64,000 bases of DNA from Corbicula japonica. Taxonomy: Eukaryota; Mollusca; Bivalvia; Venerida; Cyrenidae. Shown in pieces: positions 59,001 to 61,610 of the stretch (position 1 is the first letter of the stretch; each line of letters starts with the position of its first letter). Location: NCBI GenBank assembly GCA_038501625.1, contig JAZAYU010000061.1, forward strand, positions 3,832,303 through 3,896,302, written 5' to 3'. The notes under the pieces were generated by a model. That model was not told where the DNA came from, ran no database searches, and was given only the letters and a program-made list of their open reading frames with translations. Position numbers and translations under genes: made by a program.

Positions 59001-61462
59001 ATAACTTAGCACAAATGTTCACCATGACAAGGTGGTCTGTTGAGTACAAAACCCATGTCTGTAGGTCCAAGGTCAAGCTAACTGTTACTAAAAATAGAAT
59101 TTTCTTGTCCAGGCTATAACTTCGTTATGAATGGAGGGATTTCAAAATAATTTGGCACAAATGTTCACCATGACAAGGTGGTGTGTCATGTACATAGTCA
59201 TGCCTTTAGTTCTAAGGTCAAGGTAACTGTTACTAAAAATAGAATTTTCTTGTCCCGGCTATAACATTGTTATGAATGAAGGGATTTCAAAATAACTTGG
59301 CACAAATGATCACCATGACAAGGCGGTGTGTCACATACAATTATGGTACTATGAGCCCAATTCATTATCAGTTATTATATAAATAACTAATTCTTACATG
59401 TTTAATATTTACTCCTCCTTATTCATTTAACACTTTTCTCCATAGACAACCTTTATTGCGTGAGCAAACAGTGTAGATCCAGATAAGCCGGCACATTCTT
59501 GCCATCTGATCAGGATCTGCACTGTTCGCTTCTTTATTAGTCAGGTTTTTCCTGACCAAAATGCGACCAGTGCAGATCCTGATCAGATGACACAAATGTG
59601 CCGGCTGATCTGGATCAACCTTTGTCACAAATGCATAAAAATGTGTTTATATGGAGGAAAGTGTTAAAGAACTTTGTTGGGTAAGTTCAGTGAAGTTTGC
59701 CCTTCAACTTCATACCAGGAAGTCCATGTTGGTAAAATGTTGTTGTTGTTTCAGGAAGTCCATGTAGGTAAAATGTTGTTGTTGTTTCAGATGTGACCAT
59801 CATCAATCCATTCTTTAACCGTACTTCGTTCATCTCGTTCCCCCCATCAGAGGACACTCTATTCGCTGTTACAATCAAGCTCGAGTTCAAGCCCTGGTCC
59901 CTCAGCGATGGTATTATTCTGTATGAAGGAAACTCTCAGGACGGCTCTGGTGACTTCATGGCAGTCATCCAGAAAGACGGATATCTGGAATTCAGATTTG
60001 ATACTGGCTCAGGTATCAAATTTACCTTCTGATTTTAGACTTGTAGATATTTACAAAAGATAATTAACTCTTTACTCCATAGACCTATATCCTATGGGCG
60101 AACTGTCTGATCAGGATCTGCACTGTTCGCTTTTTTATTCATTAGGTTATTTCTGACCAAGCTGCAACCAGTGCAGATCCAGATCAGACATCACAGATTT
60201 GCTTGCTGATCTGGATAAACAGTGGACCTACACACATAAAAATGTGTTTATATGGAGTAGAGGGTTAAAATGAAAACGTGTATATTTAAATTTTTTGGTT
60301 ATATTTTGTCTAGGCTTCGACTTTCTAGGGTAAAATATAATTTGGGCATAAAACATAAATGACATTTCTAGTGGGCATAAATTCTCATAAAATTAGATAT
60401 TCAATACTTTGATTTCCATGGGGATTGATTCGTGCTATTTCCCTAGCAAAAATACGCAAAAATTAAAACTTAGACAAATACCACAGTACATTTTTTTTTT
60501 CGGATTTTAATGAACATGAATGTAGTAGTTAGAACTGATATGAATTCTGTATTGCAGGCCCAGCAATCATCCGCAGCAGAAATCCTCTACGAATTAACGA
60601 GTGGACACGTGTTACAATCACCAGGAAGAACCGAGATGGTACACTAGTTGTAAACAATGAAGAACCTGTCACAGGTAATGTTCTACTTTATAATGCTGGA
60701 AGTATAATGATTTCAAATACCAAGAATTGGCATACTGTATTGAATATCATATATTTTATATAGTGTGAACATATACAATTAAATTACATAATGACTAATA
60801 TACATTACAATTTTGTGCATTACAATTACATTGATTAAATGCATTGTTTCTATAGTATTACCTAACTGTAGACTGTTACTTTGAGTTTGAATGCAATTAT
60901 TGTACTTGCACATCAAAACAGGATTGTTCCAAGCAAAGCTCAGTCTTAGAGTGACATCTGTGCCAGTGGATGTTTACGCCTCAGTATCTTAACTTTCCAG
61001 AGCAAATATTCAATCTTTAGCTTATCAGTCTTAGCATGTTAGAATATTGGAGAAATACCAAAATATTCGCCACTGATTTAAACATATTTTTCCTAAGGTG
61101 CAACATTTAACATTGCAACCCTTCACTCCATGGTAGATGGCTGTTATCCATGTGTCAACAGTTTAGATCCAGATCGGCCACCACATCTGTGCCACCTGAT
61201 CAGGATCTACACTGTTTCCTTTTTGATTCATTTCTGACCACAAAGCAAACAGTGTTTATCCTGATCAGATGGCAGATGTGTCAGCTGATCCGGATCTACA
61301 CTGTTCTTACATGTGATAAAACTGTATATATGAAGTAATGAGTTAACAGAGATTTGTAATGTTTTATATCTGACTTGACCACAGAGAGAGTCTTCGAGTT
61401 ACAAAATGATCAACCACGATTCTACAACTACTACAATCATAAACTCAAACGTTACCGCAGAG
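581..61462 (+). CDS. HSPG2: Perlecan (basement membrane heparan sulfate proteoglycan core protein), partial gene
   Basis: The gene is read from 53 exons joined by GT/AG introns. From 6286 onward all 52 exons keep a continuous frame of about 2,670 residues. Domain order is LamB-LE, LamB-LE, LamB-LE, twelve Ig, LamG, EGF, EGF, LamG. This is the perlecan order of domains III, IV and V, and no other family has three laminin IV domains followed by an Ig run and LamG/EGF. Perlecans are secreted and bind laminin, nidogen, collagen IV, integrins and dystroglycan in basement membranes; those roles are family knowledge. No signal peptide, SEA or LDLa module is in the window, so the start lies upstream. 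LamG2 is cut by the window end and LamG3 is absent. Whether the 581-5765 exon belongs to the same mature mRNA is not settled. Confidence is high for the family and lower for exact ends. Confidence 0.95.
622..4700 (+). repeat. Nine diverged protein repeat modules within the giant exon
   Basis: Two module types alternate. Type A reads roughly as L-I-G-G-[ST]-D-x-V, then x-I-x-[IV]-G, first Cys, second Cys about 17 residues later, then a [YD]-[IM]-G-Q-[SG]-P-T-D-I strand. Type B starts V-x-Y-V-G-G-x-P-x-E, passes a K-x-V-I-x-I-[GS]-G-G strand, and ends I-G-[VIF]-x-x-x-C ... I-x-x-C. First cysteines of A and B lie 121, 123, 117 and 110 residues apart in four successive A-B pairs. A ninth pair stands alone near residue 1343. 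Spacers between pairs contain short repeats of the type E-I-I-E-I. Pairings after the third A-B pair are weaker by eye. Confidence 0.8.
4900..4911 (+). other. Furin-type cleavage motif in the giant exon
   Basis: Residues 1448-1451 read R-K-K-R followed by Ser-Pro, matching the R-x-[KR]-R proprotein convertase consensus. It separates the cysteine-module region from the basic cysteine-free tail. A second basic cluster (V-K-R-R-A) lies near 5253-5267. Confidence 0.5.
5813..5818 (+). promoter_or_regulatory. Candidate poly(A) signal AATAAA after the giant ORF
   Basis: A canonical AATAAA lies 44 bases after the TAA at 5767-5769. It would allow the giant exon to serve as an alternative last exon. 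AATAAA is common in AT-rich DNA, so this is weak evidence alone. Confidence 0.35.
6168..6210 (+). other. Orphan exon-like segment of 43 nt
   Basis: It has a pyrimidine-rich acceptor (TTTATTCAG) and a strong donor (AAG/GTGAGT). It is open in only one frame, entering in phase 2 and leaving in phase 0. The giant exon donor at 5766 is phase 2, so the entry fits, but exon 6286 needs phase 1, so the exit does not. A second exon-like segment (6077-6135, containing C-C-P-I-C, donor GAG/GTAAGC) has the same exit problem. Confidence 0.25.
6286..6410 (+). CDS. HSPG2: Exon 2: laminin EGF-like half leading into LamB1
   Basis: The acceptor CACAG at 6281-6285 and the donor AGG/GTATGT at 6411 bound this exon (phase 1 in, phase 0 out). 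It encodes a cysteine-rich stretch ending [10 protein letters not shown], then ten residues from the last Cys to the donor. The equivalent exons before LamB2 and LamB3 also have exactly ten residues between that Cys and the donor, which supports this donor over a weaker one at 6402. One cysteine expected from those copies is missing. The exon joining it from upstream must end in phase 1. Confidence 0.8.
6461..6553. repeat. 31-bp tandem repeat, three copies
   Basis: Three nearly identical 31-bp units start at 6461, 6492 and 6523, in the intron 50 bp after the exon 2 donor. Confidence 0.95.
6841..7082. mobile_element. Family A MITE
   Basis: Nearly full length, both termini present (left TTGAACCCTTTCC), in the intron before exon 7164. 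Confidence 0.9.
7164..9371 (+). CDS. HSPG2: Laminin IV (LamB) domain 1, four exons
   Basis: Exons are 7164-7346, 7920-8012, 8775-8858 and 9220-9371; the domain ends early in exon 9920-10031. The first two encode Y-Y-W-Q-L and F-L-G-D-R, then [11 protein letters not shown], hallmarks of the LamB beta-sandwich also seen in the two later copies. Phases are 0/0, 0/0, 0/0 and 0/2. Only this copy has an intron (7347-8, up to 7919) between the F-L-G-D and S-Y-G-G motifs; LamB2 and LamB3 have both in a single exon. An RGD at 9253-9261 lies near the start of the fourth exon. LamB domains interrupt an LE module and help form the rod of perlecan domain III. Confidence 0.9.
7598..7839. mobile_element. 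Family A MITE
   Basis: Full length with the variant ends CCTGTATAGATAC and ATCAAGGAAAGGGTTAA. Confidence 0.9.
8204..8348. mobile_element. Family B foldback
   Basis: Full-length near-perfect palindrome in the intron after exon 7920. Confidence 0.92.
8450..8689. mobile_element. Family A MITE
   Basis: Full length, TTAA at both ends, 85 bp before the 8775 acceptor. Confidence 0.92.
9920..14154 (+). CDS. HSPG2: Laminin-type EGF block 1, six exons
   Basis: Exons are 9920-10031, 11297-11410, 11756-11883, 12573-12721, 13434-13507 and 14014-14154. They encode the end of LamB1, the rest of the interrupted LE (C-T-C-P-T-G-Y-T-G), full LE modules with C-x-C-N-G-H-S, C-P-C-P-L-T and C-D-P-R-G-S starts, and the half LE (C-F-C-M-G-V) before LamB2. 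Eight-cysteine spacing is kept. Exon 11756-11883 is 128 nt, the same as its counterparts in blocks 2 and 3. Exon 12573-12721 fuses two exons that are separate in the other blocks. Confidence 0.9.
10166..10312. mobile_element. Family B foldback
   Basis: Full length; flanks (AGTCTGATCAGG before, GAACAGTGTAGAT after) are halves of a decayed family A copy. Confidence 0.9.
10846..10980. mobile_element. Family B foldback
   Basis: Palindrome with GATCAT/CTGATCTCC variants; right outer end slightly lost. Confidence 0.9.
10999..11211. mobile_element. Family A MITE
   Basis: Inverted orientation relative to most; TTAA at both ends, lacking part of the central loop. It follows a family B foldback directly. 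Confidence 0.9.
11918..12163. mobile_element. Family A MITE
   Basis: Full length, with a small duplication CCTTTCC at the left end. A decayed second copy follows at 12195-12430. Confidence 0.92.
14456..14692. mobile_element. Harbinger-like MITE, 237 bp
   Basis: Terminal inverted repeats of about 35 bp begin GGCCAGAGAAAA and end TTTTCTCTGGCC, flanked by TAA on both sides (14453-14455, 14693-14695). A 3-bp TAA duplication is typical of PIF/Harbinger elements. The interior is C-rich (CCCGCCC). Confidence 0.75.
14729..16848 (+). CDS. HSPG2: Laminin IV (LamB) domain 2, three exons
   Basis: Exons are 14729-15004 (92 codons), 16164-16247 and 16730-16848; the last residues are in 17440-17665. The first exon encodes [12 protein letters not shown] then T-A-Y-G-G, covering what LamB1 splits over two exons. 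The second, 84 nt, equals the size of its LamB1 counterpart. The third carries L-D-S-I-L-I-R-A-T, matching E-H-I-L-I-R-G-T in LamB1 and E-G-I-L-I-R-A-T in LamB3. Phases are 0/0, 0/0, 0/2. Confidence 0.92.
15087..15326. mobile_element. Family A MITE
   Basis: Full length, inverted orientation, TTAA both ends. Confidence 0.92.
15828..15974. mobile_element. Family B foldback
   Basis: Full length, in the LamB2 intron. Confidence 0.92.
16944..17069. mobile_element. Family B foldback, centre deleted
   Basis: The right half of the centre (CCATTTCAGCCAATCAG) is missing. Confidence 0.9.
17182..17405. mobile_element. Family A MITE
   Basis: Left hairpin shortened by an internal deletion. Its right TTAA ends 34 bp before the exon 17440 acceptor. 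Confidence 0.9.
17440..19968 (+). CDS. HSPG2: Laminin-type EGF block 2, five exons
   Basis: Exons are 17440-17665, 18259-18386, 18923-19009, 19369-19510 and 19828-19968. They complete LamB2 and encode the interrupted LE (C-Q-C-P-V-G-Y-R-G), LE modules starting C-K-C-N-G-H-S and C-P-C-P-L-T, a C-D-C-D-T-R-G module, and the half LE C-F-C-S-G-I before LamB3. Exon 17440-17665 fuses the two first exons that are separate in block 1. Phases run 2/0, 0/2, 2/2, 2/0, 0/0. Confidence 0.92.
17885..18032. mobile_element. Family B foldback
   Basis: Full length and almost perfectly palindromic; sits inside another repeat (TAAAACCTCCAATAAAGACC). Confidence 0.92.
18387..22026. other. Introns of LE block 2 and LamB3 with little recognisable content
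   Basis: Apart from the decayed family A copy (18678-18890), the exon-start duplicate at 21081 and the family B remnant at 21009-21056, the introns 19010-19368, 19511-19827, 19969-20528 and 21269-22026 are AT-rich and show nothing I can name. Confidence 0.6.
20529..22192 (+). CDS. HSPG2: Laminin IV (LamB) domain 3, three exons
   Basis: Exons are 20529-20813 (95 codons), 21179-21268 and 22027-22192. Motifs [15 protein letters not shown] and I-L-I-R-A-T align with the other two LamB copies. The domain ends at the start of exon 23394-23578. The third exon ends in phase 1, unlike the phase 2 ends of its counterparts, so this boundary has shifted. A broken copy of the start of exon 21179-21268 sits 92 bp upstream. 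Confidence 0.92.
21081..21117 (+). pseudogene. Partial duplicate of the LamB3 exon 21179 start
   Basis: About 37 bases including the acceptor region (TTTCATAGTGCTGGTCAGTC) match 21173-21209 (TTTCAGAGTGCTGGTCAGTC) with few changes, 92 bp apart. The copy runs out after about ten codons. Confidence 0.8.
22236..22478. mobile_element. Family A MITE
   Basis: Inverted orientation; left terminus decayed, right terminus continues into the 36-bp tandem array. Confidence 0.85.
22479..22711. repeat. 36-bp tandem repeat, about 6.5 copies
   Basis: Near-identical 36-bp units begin at the right end of a TTAA-type element (22236-22478). The first copy overlaps the element's terminal TTAA. Open frames with repeating 12-residue peptides are by-products of the 36-bp period. 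Confidence 0.95.
22716..23214. other. Intron stretch, unnamed repeat-like sequence
   Basis: The phrase CCAATCTTC-TTCAAACT near 22862 recurs as CCAATCTTCACCAAACT near 23012, about 150 bp apart, so this looks like a decayed tandem or coding-like dispersed repeat. A separate fragment at 23613-23832 (TATGCCCCCACAAAG) belongs to another dispersed family. Confidence 0.45.
23394..25640 (+). CDS. HSPG2: Laminin-type EGF block 3
   Basis: Exons are 23394-23578, 23978-24105, 24598-24684 and the first part of 25581-25716. They encode C-R-C-P-E-G-Y-T-G, then LE modules starting C-N-C-N-G-H-A and C-P-C-P-L-T, and end at C-A-E-G-Y-T-G-E-P. Exons of 128 and 87 nt match block 2 exactly in size and phase. No half LE follows, because no LamB comes next; the chain passes into Ig1 inside exon 25581-25716. 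Confidence 0.92.
24139..24380. mobile_element. Family A MITE
   Basis: Inverted orientation, nearly full length, right TTAA mutated to GTGAA. Confidence 0.9.
24710..24890. mobile_element. TA-flanked MITE of about 181 bp
   Basis: Ends CCGTCATTGTCTGAATATAA and TTATATTCGAACAATGACGG form terminal inverted repeats with TA on each side, as in Tc1/mariner derivatives. The subterminal GCCGCAC/GTGCGGC is also inverted. It lies just after the 24685 donor. Confidence 0.8.
25319..25522. mobile_element. Family A MITE
   Basis: Deletion inside the left hairpin; TTAA at both ends. The right end is 58 bp before exon 25581. Confidence 0.88.
25641..26242 (+). CDS. HSPG2: Ig domain 1 (domain IV start)
   Basis: Exons 25581-25716 (second half) and 26041-26242. 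The first ends T-A-V-F-Q just before the B-strand Cys, and the second begins with that Cys, then has the core Trp (V-V-W-S-R) and the D-x-G-x-Y-x-C motif (D-D-T-G-R-Y-I-C). The intron is phase 0; the end is phase 1. Confidence 0.92.
25751..25898. mobile_element. Family B foldback
   Basis: Full length, in the Ig1 internal intron. Confidence 0.92.
26259..26633. mobile_element. Family A MITE with a nested family B foldback
   Basis: The left end begins 17 bp after the Ig1 donor. A family B foldback (26317-26464) interrupts the first hairpin. Confidence 0.85.
26317..26464. mobile_element. Family B foldback nested in family A
   Basis: Full length; interrupts the first hairpin of 26259-26633. Confidence 0.92.
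26660..27465. repeat. 49-bp minisatellite, 16 full copies plus a partial one
   Basis: Units start every 49 bp from 26660 to 27444. A variable position reads ATAC, ATTC or AAAC after ACCTGC. Units 7-10 and 11-14 repeat the same variant order, giving a 196-bp higher-order period. The last partial unit ends 15 bp before exon 27480-27580. Confidence 0.97.
27480..28187 (+). CDS. HSPG2: Ig domain 2
   Basis: Exons 27480-27580 and 28010-28187. B-strand Cys in F-V-C-T-A-T, core Trp in L-S-W-S-K, and D-A-G-N-Y-V-C. The internal intron is phase 0 just before the C strand. The acceptor of the first exon lies 15 bases beyond a 49-bp minisatellite. Confidence 0.9.
27595..27830. mobile_element. Family A MITE, diverged
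   Basis: TTAA at both ends with ACTTCA and GGAGTAGAGGAG variant termini, in the Ig2 internal intron. Confidence 0.85.
28465..28651. mobile_element. Family B foldback with internal duplication
   Basis: Contains extra copies of ATGCTTGAGATT on the right arm; nested in a decayed family A copy (about 28340-28727). Confidence 0.88.
29019..29066. repeat. (ATT)n microsatellite at a probable LINE tail
   Basis: About fifteen ATT units follow an AT-rich stretch with AAATAAAG (28900-29018). This arrangement resembles the 3' end of CR1/L2-type non-LTR elements; no reverse transcriptase is present, so the LINE call is tentative. Confidence 0.6.
29231..29458 (+). pseudogene. C2H2 zinc-finger fragment in the intron before Ig3
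   Basis: A 75-codon ORF contains C-x2-C-x12-H-x4-H at 29318-29380, an exact C2H2 pattern, followed by R-N-R-H-T-Q-K. A similar stretch without the cysteines is at 57601-57700. It looks like a fragment of a dispersed element carrying a finger; no surrounding gene structure is visible. Confidence 0.45.
29534..31104. repeat. Long dispersed repeat with TACCCCCACAAAC hairpin end
   Basis: It starts with a hairpin (CCCCCACAAAC / GTTTGAGGGGG), continues with degenerate units of about 120-130 bp containing GATAACTCATGAAA and GTCAAGGTCACTGTTACT, and ends near ACTTTCAGTGATAATTCTAG. A second copy at 34850-35766 has the same end. Inside it 30037-30397 is duplicated as 30398-30758 almost without change. 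Confidence 0.85.
31324..31602 (+). CDS. HSPG2: Ig domain 3, single exon
   Basis: One phase 1/1 exon of 279 nt carries the whole I-set fold: [14 protein letters not shown], and D-E-S-D-Y-Y-C. The Gly usual in D-x-G-x-Y-x-C is Ser here. Confidence 0.95.
31603..32426. other. Intron with a decayed dispersed repeat
   Basis: 31650-31860 (GATTTCGC, GCGAAATATGAGAAAATTAA) resembles 60290-60490 loosely. The remainder is AT-rich without features. Confidence 0.45.
32427..32645. mobile_element. Family A MITE, right end lost
   Basis: Left TTAACCCTTTCCTCC and both hairpins are present; it breaks off after CACATGCATAAAAAGG. Confidence 0.85.
32866..33153 (+). CDS. HSPG2: Ig domain 4, single exon
   Basis: One phase 1/1 exon of 288 nt: L-E-C-Y-V-E, L-F-W-S-R, and Y-A-G-N-Y-V-C. 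It ends in V-T-V-K-P-D before a GTAAGT donor. Confidence 0.95.
33357..33502. mobile_element. Family B foldback with visible target duplication
   Basis: ACCAGTG precedes CCCAAGG and follows CCTTGGG, a 7-bp direct repeat. The flank is decayed family A sequence. Confidence 0.9.
33986..34687 (+). CDS. HSPG2: Ig domain 5
   Basis: Exons 33986-34131 and 34570-34687, phase 0 internal intron. [14 protein letters not shown], then D-R-G-I-Y-V-C. The intron falls after the C-prime region. Confidence 0.93.
34850..35766. repeat. Second copy of the CCCCCAC/GAGGGGG repeat, 5' truncated
   Basis: It begins inside the hairpin at AAGTTTGAGGGGG and has the same internal units and the same 3' end as 29534-31104. 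It fills most of the intron between Ig5 and Ig6. Confidence 0.85.
35867..37876 (+). CDS. HSPG2: Ig domain 6
   Basis: Exons 35867-35990 and 37719-37876. The phase 2 internal intron falls directly after the core Trp (I-T-W-S-R). The B Cys is in F-Q-C-R-V-M, and the F-strand motif is E-Q-G-G-Y-I-C. The 1.7-kb internal intron holds a palindrome cluster and a TTAA-type element. Confidence 0.93.
36627..36763. repeat. Near-perfect palindrome of about 137 bp
   Basis: Arms of about 60 bp (TTATTTACTTATTAGCTGGG / CCCAGCTAATAAGTAAATAA) surround a centre GACCGAGGCGATAGCCGAGGTC. It lies in the Ig6 internal intron. Confidence 0.85.
36765..37086. mobile_element. TIR segment abutting the palindrome, about 320 bp
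   Basis: TTTATTACATGAACTATAAA at 36766 is inverted at 37064-37086, with a further copy of the core near 36920. It may be one unit with the palindrome on its left. Confidence 0.6.
37303..37376. repeat. Short palindrome
   Basis: AGAAATTAGAAACACAACTT and its near complement flank a centre at AACACTAAATATATTTGGTGTT. It can form a hairpin with arms of about 30 bp. Confidence 0.75.
37409..37650. mobile_element. Family A MITE
   Basis: Inverted orientation, full length, ends GGAGGAAAGGGTTAA. Confidence 0.9.
38282..38428. mobile_element. Family B foldback
   Basis: Full length; ends 29 bp before the Ig7 exon. Confidence 0.92.
38458..38742 (+). CDS. HSPG2: Ig domain 7, single exon with amplified 3' end
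   Basis: A phase 1/1 exon of 285 nt: [14 protein letters not shown], an RGD at 38589-38597, then E-D-E-G-Y-Y-T-C. Its last 57-60 nt plus the donor GTAAGG are repeated downstream in an in-frame 78-bp tandem array. The first donor at 38743 gives a normal Ig fold; later donors would add 26 residues per unit. Confidence 0.93.
38743..41209 (+). repeat. 78-bp tandem array of Ig exon end plus splice donor
   Basis: After the Ig7 donor at 38743, GTAAGG donors recur at exact 78-bp steps: 38821, 38899, 38977, 39055, and beyond an inserted transposon at 41132 and 41210. Each unit holds the F-G strand end of the Ig (Y-T-C-V-A, T-G-G, D-R-V-H-L-L) and 21 nt of former intron. 78 is a multiple of three, and the array stays open in the Ig frame through 39090. 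Units differ by few bases. Confidence 0.95.
39079..41073. mobile_element. 2.0-kb TIR transposon in the 78-bp array
   Basis: The left end GTCCTTTCCGATAAG and the inverted right end CTTATCGGAAAGGAC match, and the similarity runs about 30 bp inward (GTTGTTATCTCCCT). Both sides carry TATA (39075-39078 and 41074-41077), while intact array units have a single TATA there, so TATA is the target duplication. No ORF above about 75 residues is inside, so it is non-autonomous. The 4-bp duplication does not settle the superfamily. Confidence 0.9.
41211..42769. other. Introns flanking the first Ig8 exon
   Basis: 41211-41811 holds nothing recognisable after the last array unit. 41908-42769 holds one family B fragment (42331-42382). 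Confidence 0.6.
41812..42949 (+). CDS. HSPG2: Ig domain 8
   Basis: Exons 41812-41907 and 42770-42949, both ending in phase 1. L-I-C-S-A-N-G precedes the intron, then I-R-W-R-R and Y-A-G-E-Y-I-C follow. The phase 1 internal intron sits shortly after the first Cys. Confidence 0.9.
43362..43622 (+). CDS. HSPG2: Ig domain 9, single exon
   Basis: One phase 1/1 exon of 261 nt: [21 protein letters not shown]. The acceptor is TACTGTTGCAG. Confidence 0.95.
43641..43891. mobile_element. Family A MITE
   Basis: Begins 18 bp after the Ig9 donor. The first hairpin carries an extra half-arm. Confidence 0.88.
44277..46937 (+). CDS. HSPG2: Ig domain 10
   Basis: Exons 44277-44439 and 46840-46937 with a phase 2 internal intron. 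[14 protein letters not shown], then E-D-A-G-R-Y-I-C. The 2.4-kb internal intron holds two separate TIR elements (44607-45767 and 45795-46576). Confidence 0.92.
44607..45767. mobile_element. Pogo-like non-autonomous element, 1161 bp
   Basis: The left end is CAGTAGACTCTGGCAAATCG and the inverted right end CGAAATCGGGTA...; the outer ten bases CAGTAGACTC match exactly and both ends abut TA. CAGTAGA-type ends and TA targets resemble pogo/Tigger elements. The longest internal ORF is about 100 residues without a transposase motif I can see. Confidence 0.75.
45795..46576. mobile_element. TTAA-flanked TIR element, 782 bp
   Basis: Inverted ends GGTAAGACCTGTGTAAT and ATTACACAGGTCTTACC sit between TTAA copies at 45791-45794 and 46577-46580. 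The TTAA target suggests a piggyBac or Kolobok relative. Near 45893 it holds GGGTTCAAATCCC, a tRNA-type B box. Confidence 0.82.
46958..48447. mobile_element. TTAA-type MITE split by a 1.25-kb insertion
   Basis: The left part 46958-47180 is an ordinary TTAA-type double-hairpin element. Its last 20 bp, through GTGGAGTAACAGGTTAA, reappear at 48428-48447. The inserted segment is described separately. Confidence 0.8.
47181..48427. mobile_element. TIR element with GGGCTGTTT ends, about 1.25 kb
   Basis: Ends TGGGCTGTTTTAAAAAAATG and CATTTTTTTTGAAACAGCCCA are inverted repeats extending into GGCTGG/CCAGCC. The exact target duplication is unclear because the site is ATATAT. GTCAGGAGTGTGACA occurs near 47359, 47751 and 47919. 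No coding ORF is seen. Confidence 0.78.
48448..49033. other. Intron before Ig11
   Basis: Holds an imperfect direct repeat of about 85 bp (48594 and 48679, AACATGAATATAAGAACTTA type); otherwise no feature. Confidence 0.6.
49034..50195 (+). CDS. HSPG2: Ig domain 11
   Basis: Exons 49034-49123 and 50016-50195, phase 1 at both ends and inside. M-E-C-I-V-T-G is followed after the intron by T-I-T-W-S-R and D-A-G-T-Y-T-C. The intron position matches the one in Ig8. Confidence 0.92.
49178..49328. repeat. Near-perfect palindrome of about 150 bp
   Basis: Arms of about 70 bp (TTTTCATTTGGGTATG inward to TTGTTTAAAGT) surround a centre GCCCGAAGGGC. It lies in the internal intron of Ig11, 55 bp after the donor. 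Confidence 0.85.
49329..50015. other. Ig11 internal intron, right part
   Basis: AT-rich sequence after the palindrome; I see nothing in it. Confidence 0.6.
50231..50379. mobile_element. Family B foldback
   Basis: Full length, somewhat diverged, 35 bp after the Ig11 donor. Confidence 0.9.
51083..51324. mobile_element. Family A MITE
   Basis: Inverted orientation, well preserved, right TTAA mutated to GTAAAA. Confidence 0.9.
51722..51810. repeat. tRNA-derived sequence (SINE head or tRNA pseudogene)
   Basis: TGGCGATGTGGTAGAGC resembles an A box and GGTTCAATTCT a B box, 34 bases apart, as in tRNA genes. The acceptor stem does not pair, so it is not a working tRNA. No second copy is seen in the window. 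Confidence 0.5.
52320..52480. mobile_element. Family B foldback, rearranged centre
   Basis: The centre carries GGCAACTGG / GGCGACTGG twice, and one arm repeats GAGACTTGAGATTTGAGAC. Confidence 0.85.
53555..54612 (+). CDS. HSPG2: Ig domain 12 (last Ig)
   Basis: Exons 53555-53687 and the first half of 54483-54724, phase 2 internal intron. [15 protein letters not shown] and D-A-G-T-Y-V-C. The second exon continues without a break into LamG1. Confidence 0.92.
53938..54179. mobile_element. Family A MITE
   Basis: Full length, TTAA at both ends, in the Ig12 internal intron; decayed copies flank it on both sides. Confidence 0.92.
54613..57380 (+). CDS. HSPG2: Laminin G domain 1 (domain V start)
   Basis: Exons 54483-54724 (second half), 55123-55305, 56284-56433 and the start of 57309-57527, all meeting in phase 1. 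Typical LamG motifs are present: [36 protein letters not shown], and [11 protein letters not shown]. In the family these domains bind dystroglycan, integrins and sulfated glycans. Confidence 0.93.
54725..55122. other. LamG1 first intron
   Basis: A small family A trace near 54826-54860 (GATCCTGATCAGACTG); otherwise nothing. Confidence 0.55.
55362..55507. mobile_element. Family B foldback
   Basis: Full length, 56 bp after the 55306 donor. Confidence 0.92.
55793..56023. mobile_element. Family A MITE
   Basis: Inverted orientation, TTAA at both ends, in the LamG1 intron. Confidence 0.92.
56059..56119. mobile_element. Family A micro-derivative, 61 bp
   Basis: Only the two termini remain (TTAACCCTTCAATCCATAG and CCATAGAGGGGAGGGTTAA); both hairpins are missing. 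It lies 35 bp after a full copy. Confidence 0.75.
56862..57104. mobile_element. Family A MITE
   Basis: Full length, left TTAA intact, right end GGGATAA. Confidence 0.92.
57381..57991 (+). CDS. HSPG2: Two EGF modules between LamG1 and LamG2
   Basis: Exon 57309-57527 (second half) encodes a six-Cys EGF with P-C-A-N-G-G-S-C and [10 protein letters not shown]. The second EGF starts at G-E-R-C near the end of that exon and is completed by exon 57893-57991 (G-R-C-Y-N-L-E-G and [10 protein letters not shown]). Both exons are phase 1/1. This LamG-EGF-EGF-LamG spacing is standard for perlecan and agrin C-termini. Confidence 0.92.
58215..58364. mobile_element. Family B foldback
   Basis: Full length; preceded by a diverged half copy and followed by a duplicated end fragment (58384-58418). 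Confidence 0.9.
58440..59340. repeat. Degenerate tandem repeat of about 145 bp, five or six units
   Basis: The landmark CTAAAAATAGAATTTTCTTG recurs near 58651, 58793, 58942, 59090 and 59232, spaced 142-149 bp. Units share GGTCAAGGTCACTGTTACT with the 29534-31104 family, so the two are distantly related. It starts TATGCCCCTGCCATGAAATG. Confidence 0.8.
59427..59668. mobile_element. Family A MITE
   Basis: Full length, TTAA at both ends, between the 145-bp repeat and the LamG2 exon. Confidence 0.9.
59719..59790 (+). repeat. 36-bp tandem duplication of a splice acceptor
   Basis: Two 36-bp units (59719-59754, 59755-59790) each end GTTGTTGTTGTTTCAG. The second gives the LamG2 exon start at 59791. 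Use of the first would read into TAA within six codons. Confidence 0.9.
59791..60674 (+). CDS. HSPG2: Laminin G domain 2, first part
   Basis: Exons 59791-60012 and 60558-60674, both phase 1/1. Motifs are [32 protein letters not shown] and I-N-E-W-T-R-V. The part equivalent to LamG1 exon 56284-56433 is not in the window, so the domain runs past 64000. The acceptor of the first exon is tandemly duplicated. Confidence 0.92.
60064..60268. mobile_element. Family A MITE, diverged
   Basis: TTAA at both ends; left hairpin reduced to one arm. Confidence 0.85.
61385..61462 (+). CDS. Candidate extra exon inside LamG2 (splice insert)
   Basis: A 78-nt phase 1/1 open exon follows TGACCACAG (acceptor at 61384) and ends at AG/GTATTT. 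It encodes 26 residues: an acidic start (E-R-V-F-E-L-Q), then N-Y-Y-N-H and a basic end K-L-K-R-Y-R-R. LamG1 has nothing between its equivalent exons, so this would insert residues after the V-V-N-N-E-E-P hairpin. It may be a cassette exon or a chance ORF; the site signals and phase favour an exon. Confidence 0.5.
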
Positions 61463-61610
61463 GTATTTTTTATCACCAAGGGGATCGATTGTTTTCTCTT
61501 TTTCACATTTGAGTGTATTTTATAAAACATTGCCATGTGACGCGAGATTAATCTTGAGTGTGTAGACCACTTTTCCCCCGATTCAAGTCTGAGGAAGAGA
61601 TCTACATCAG

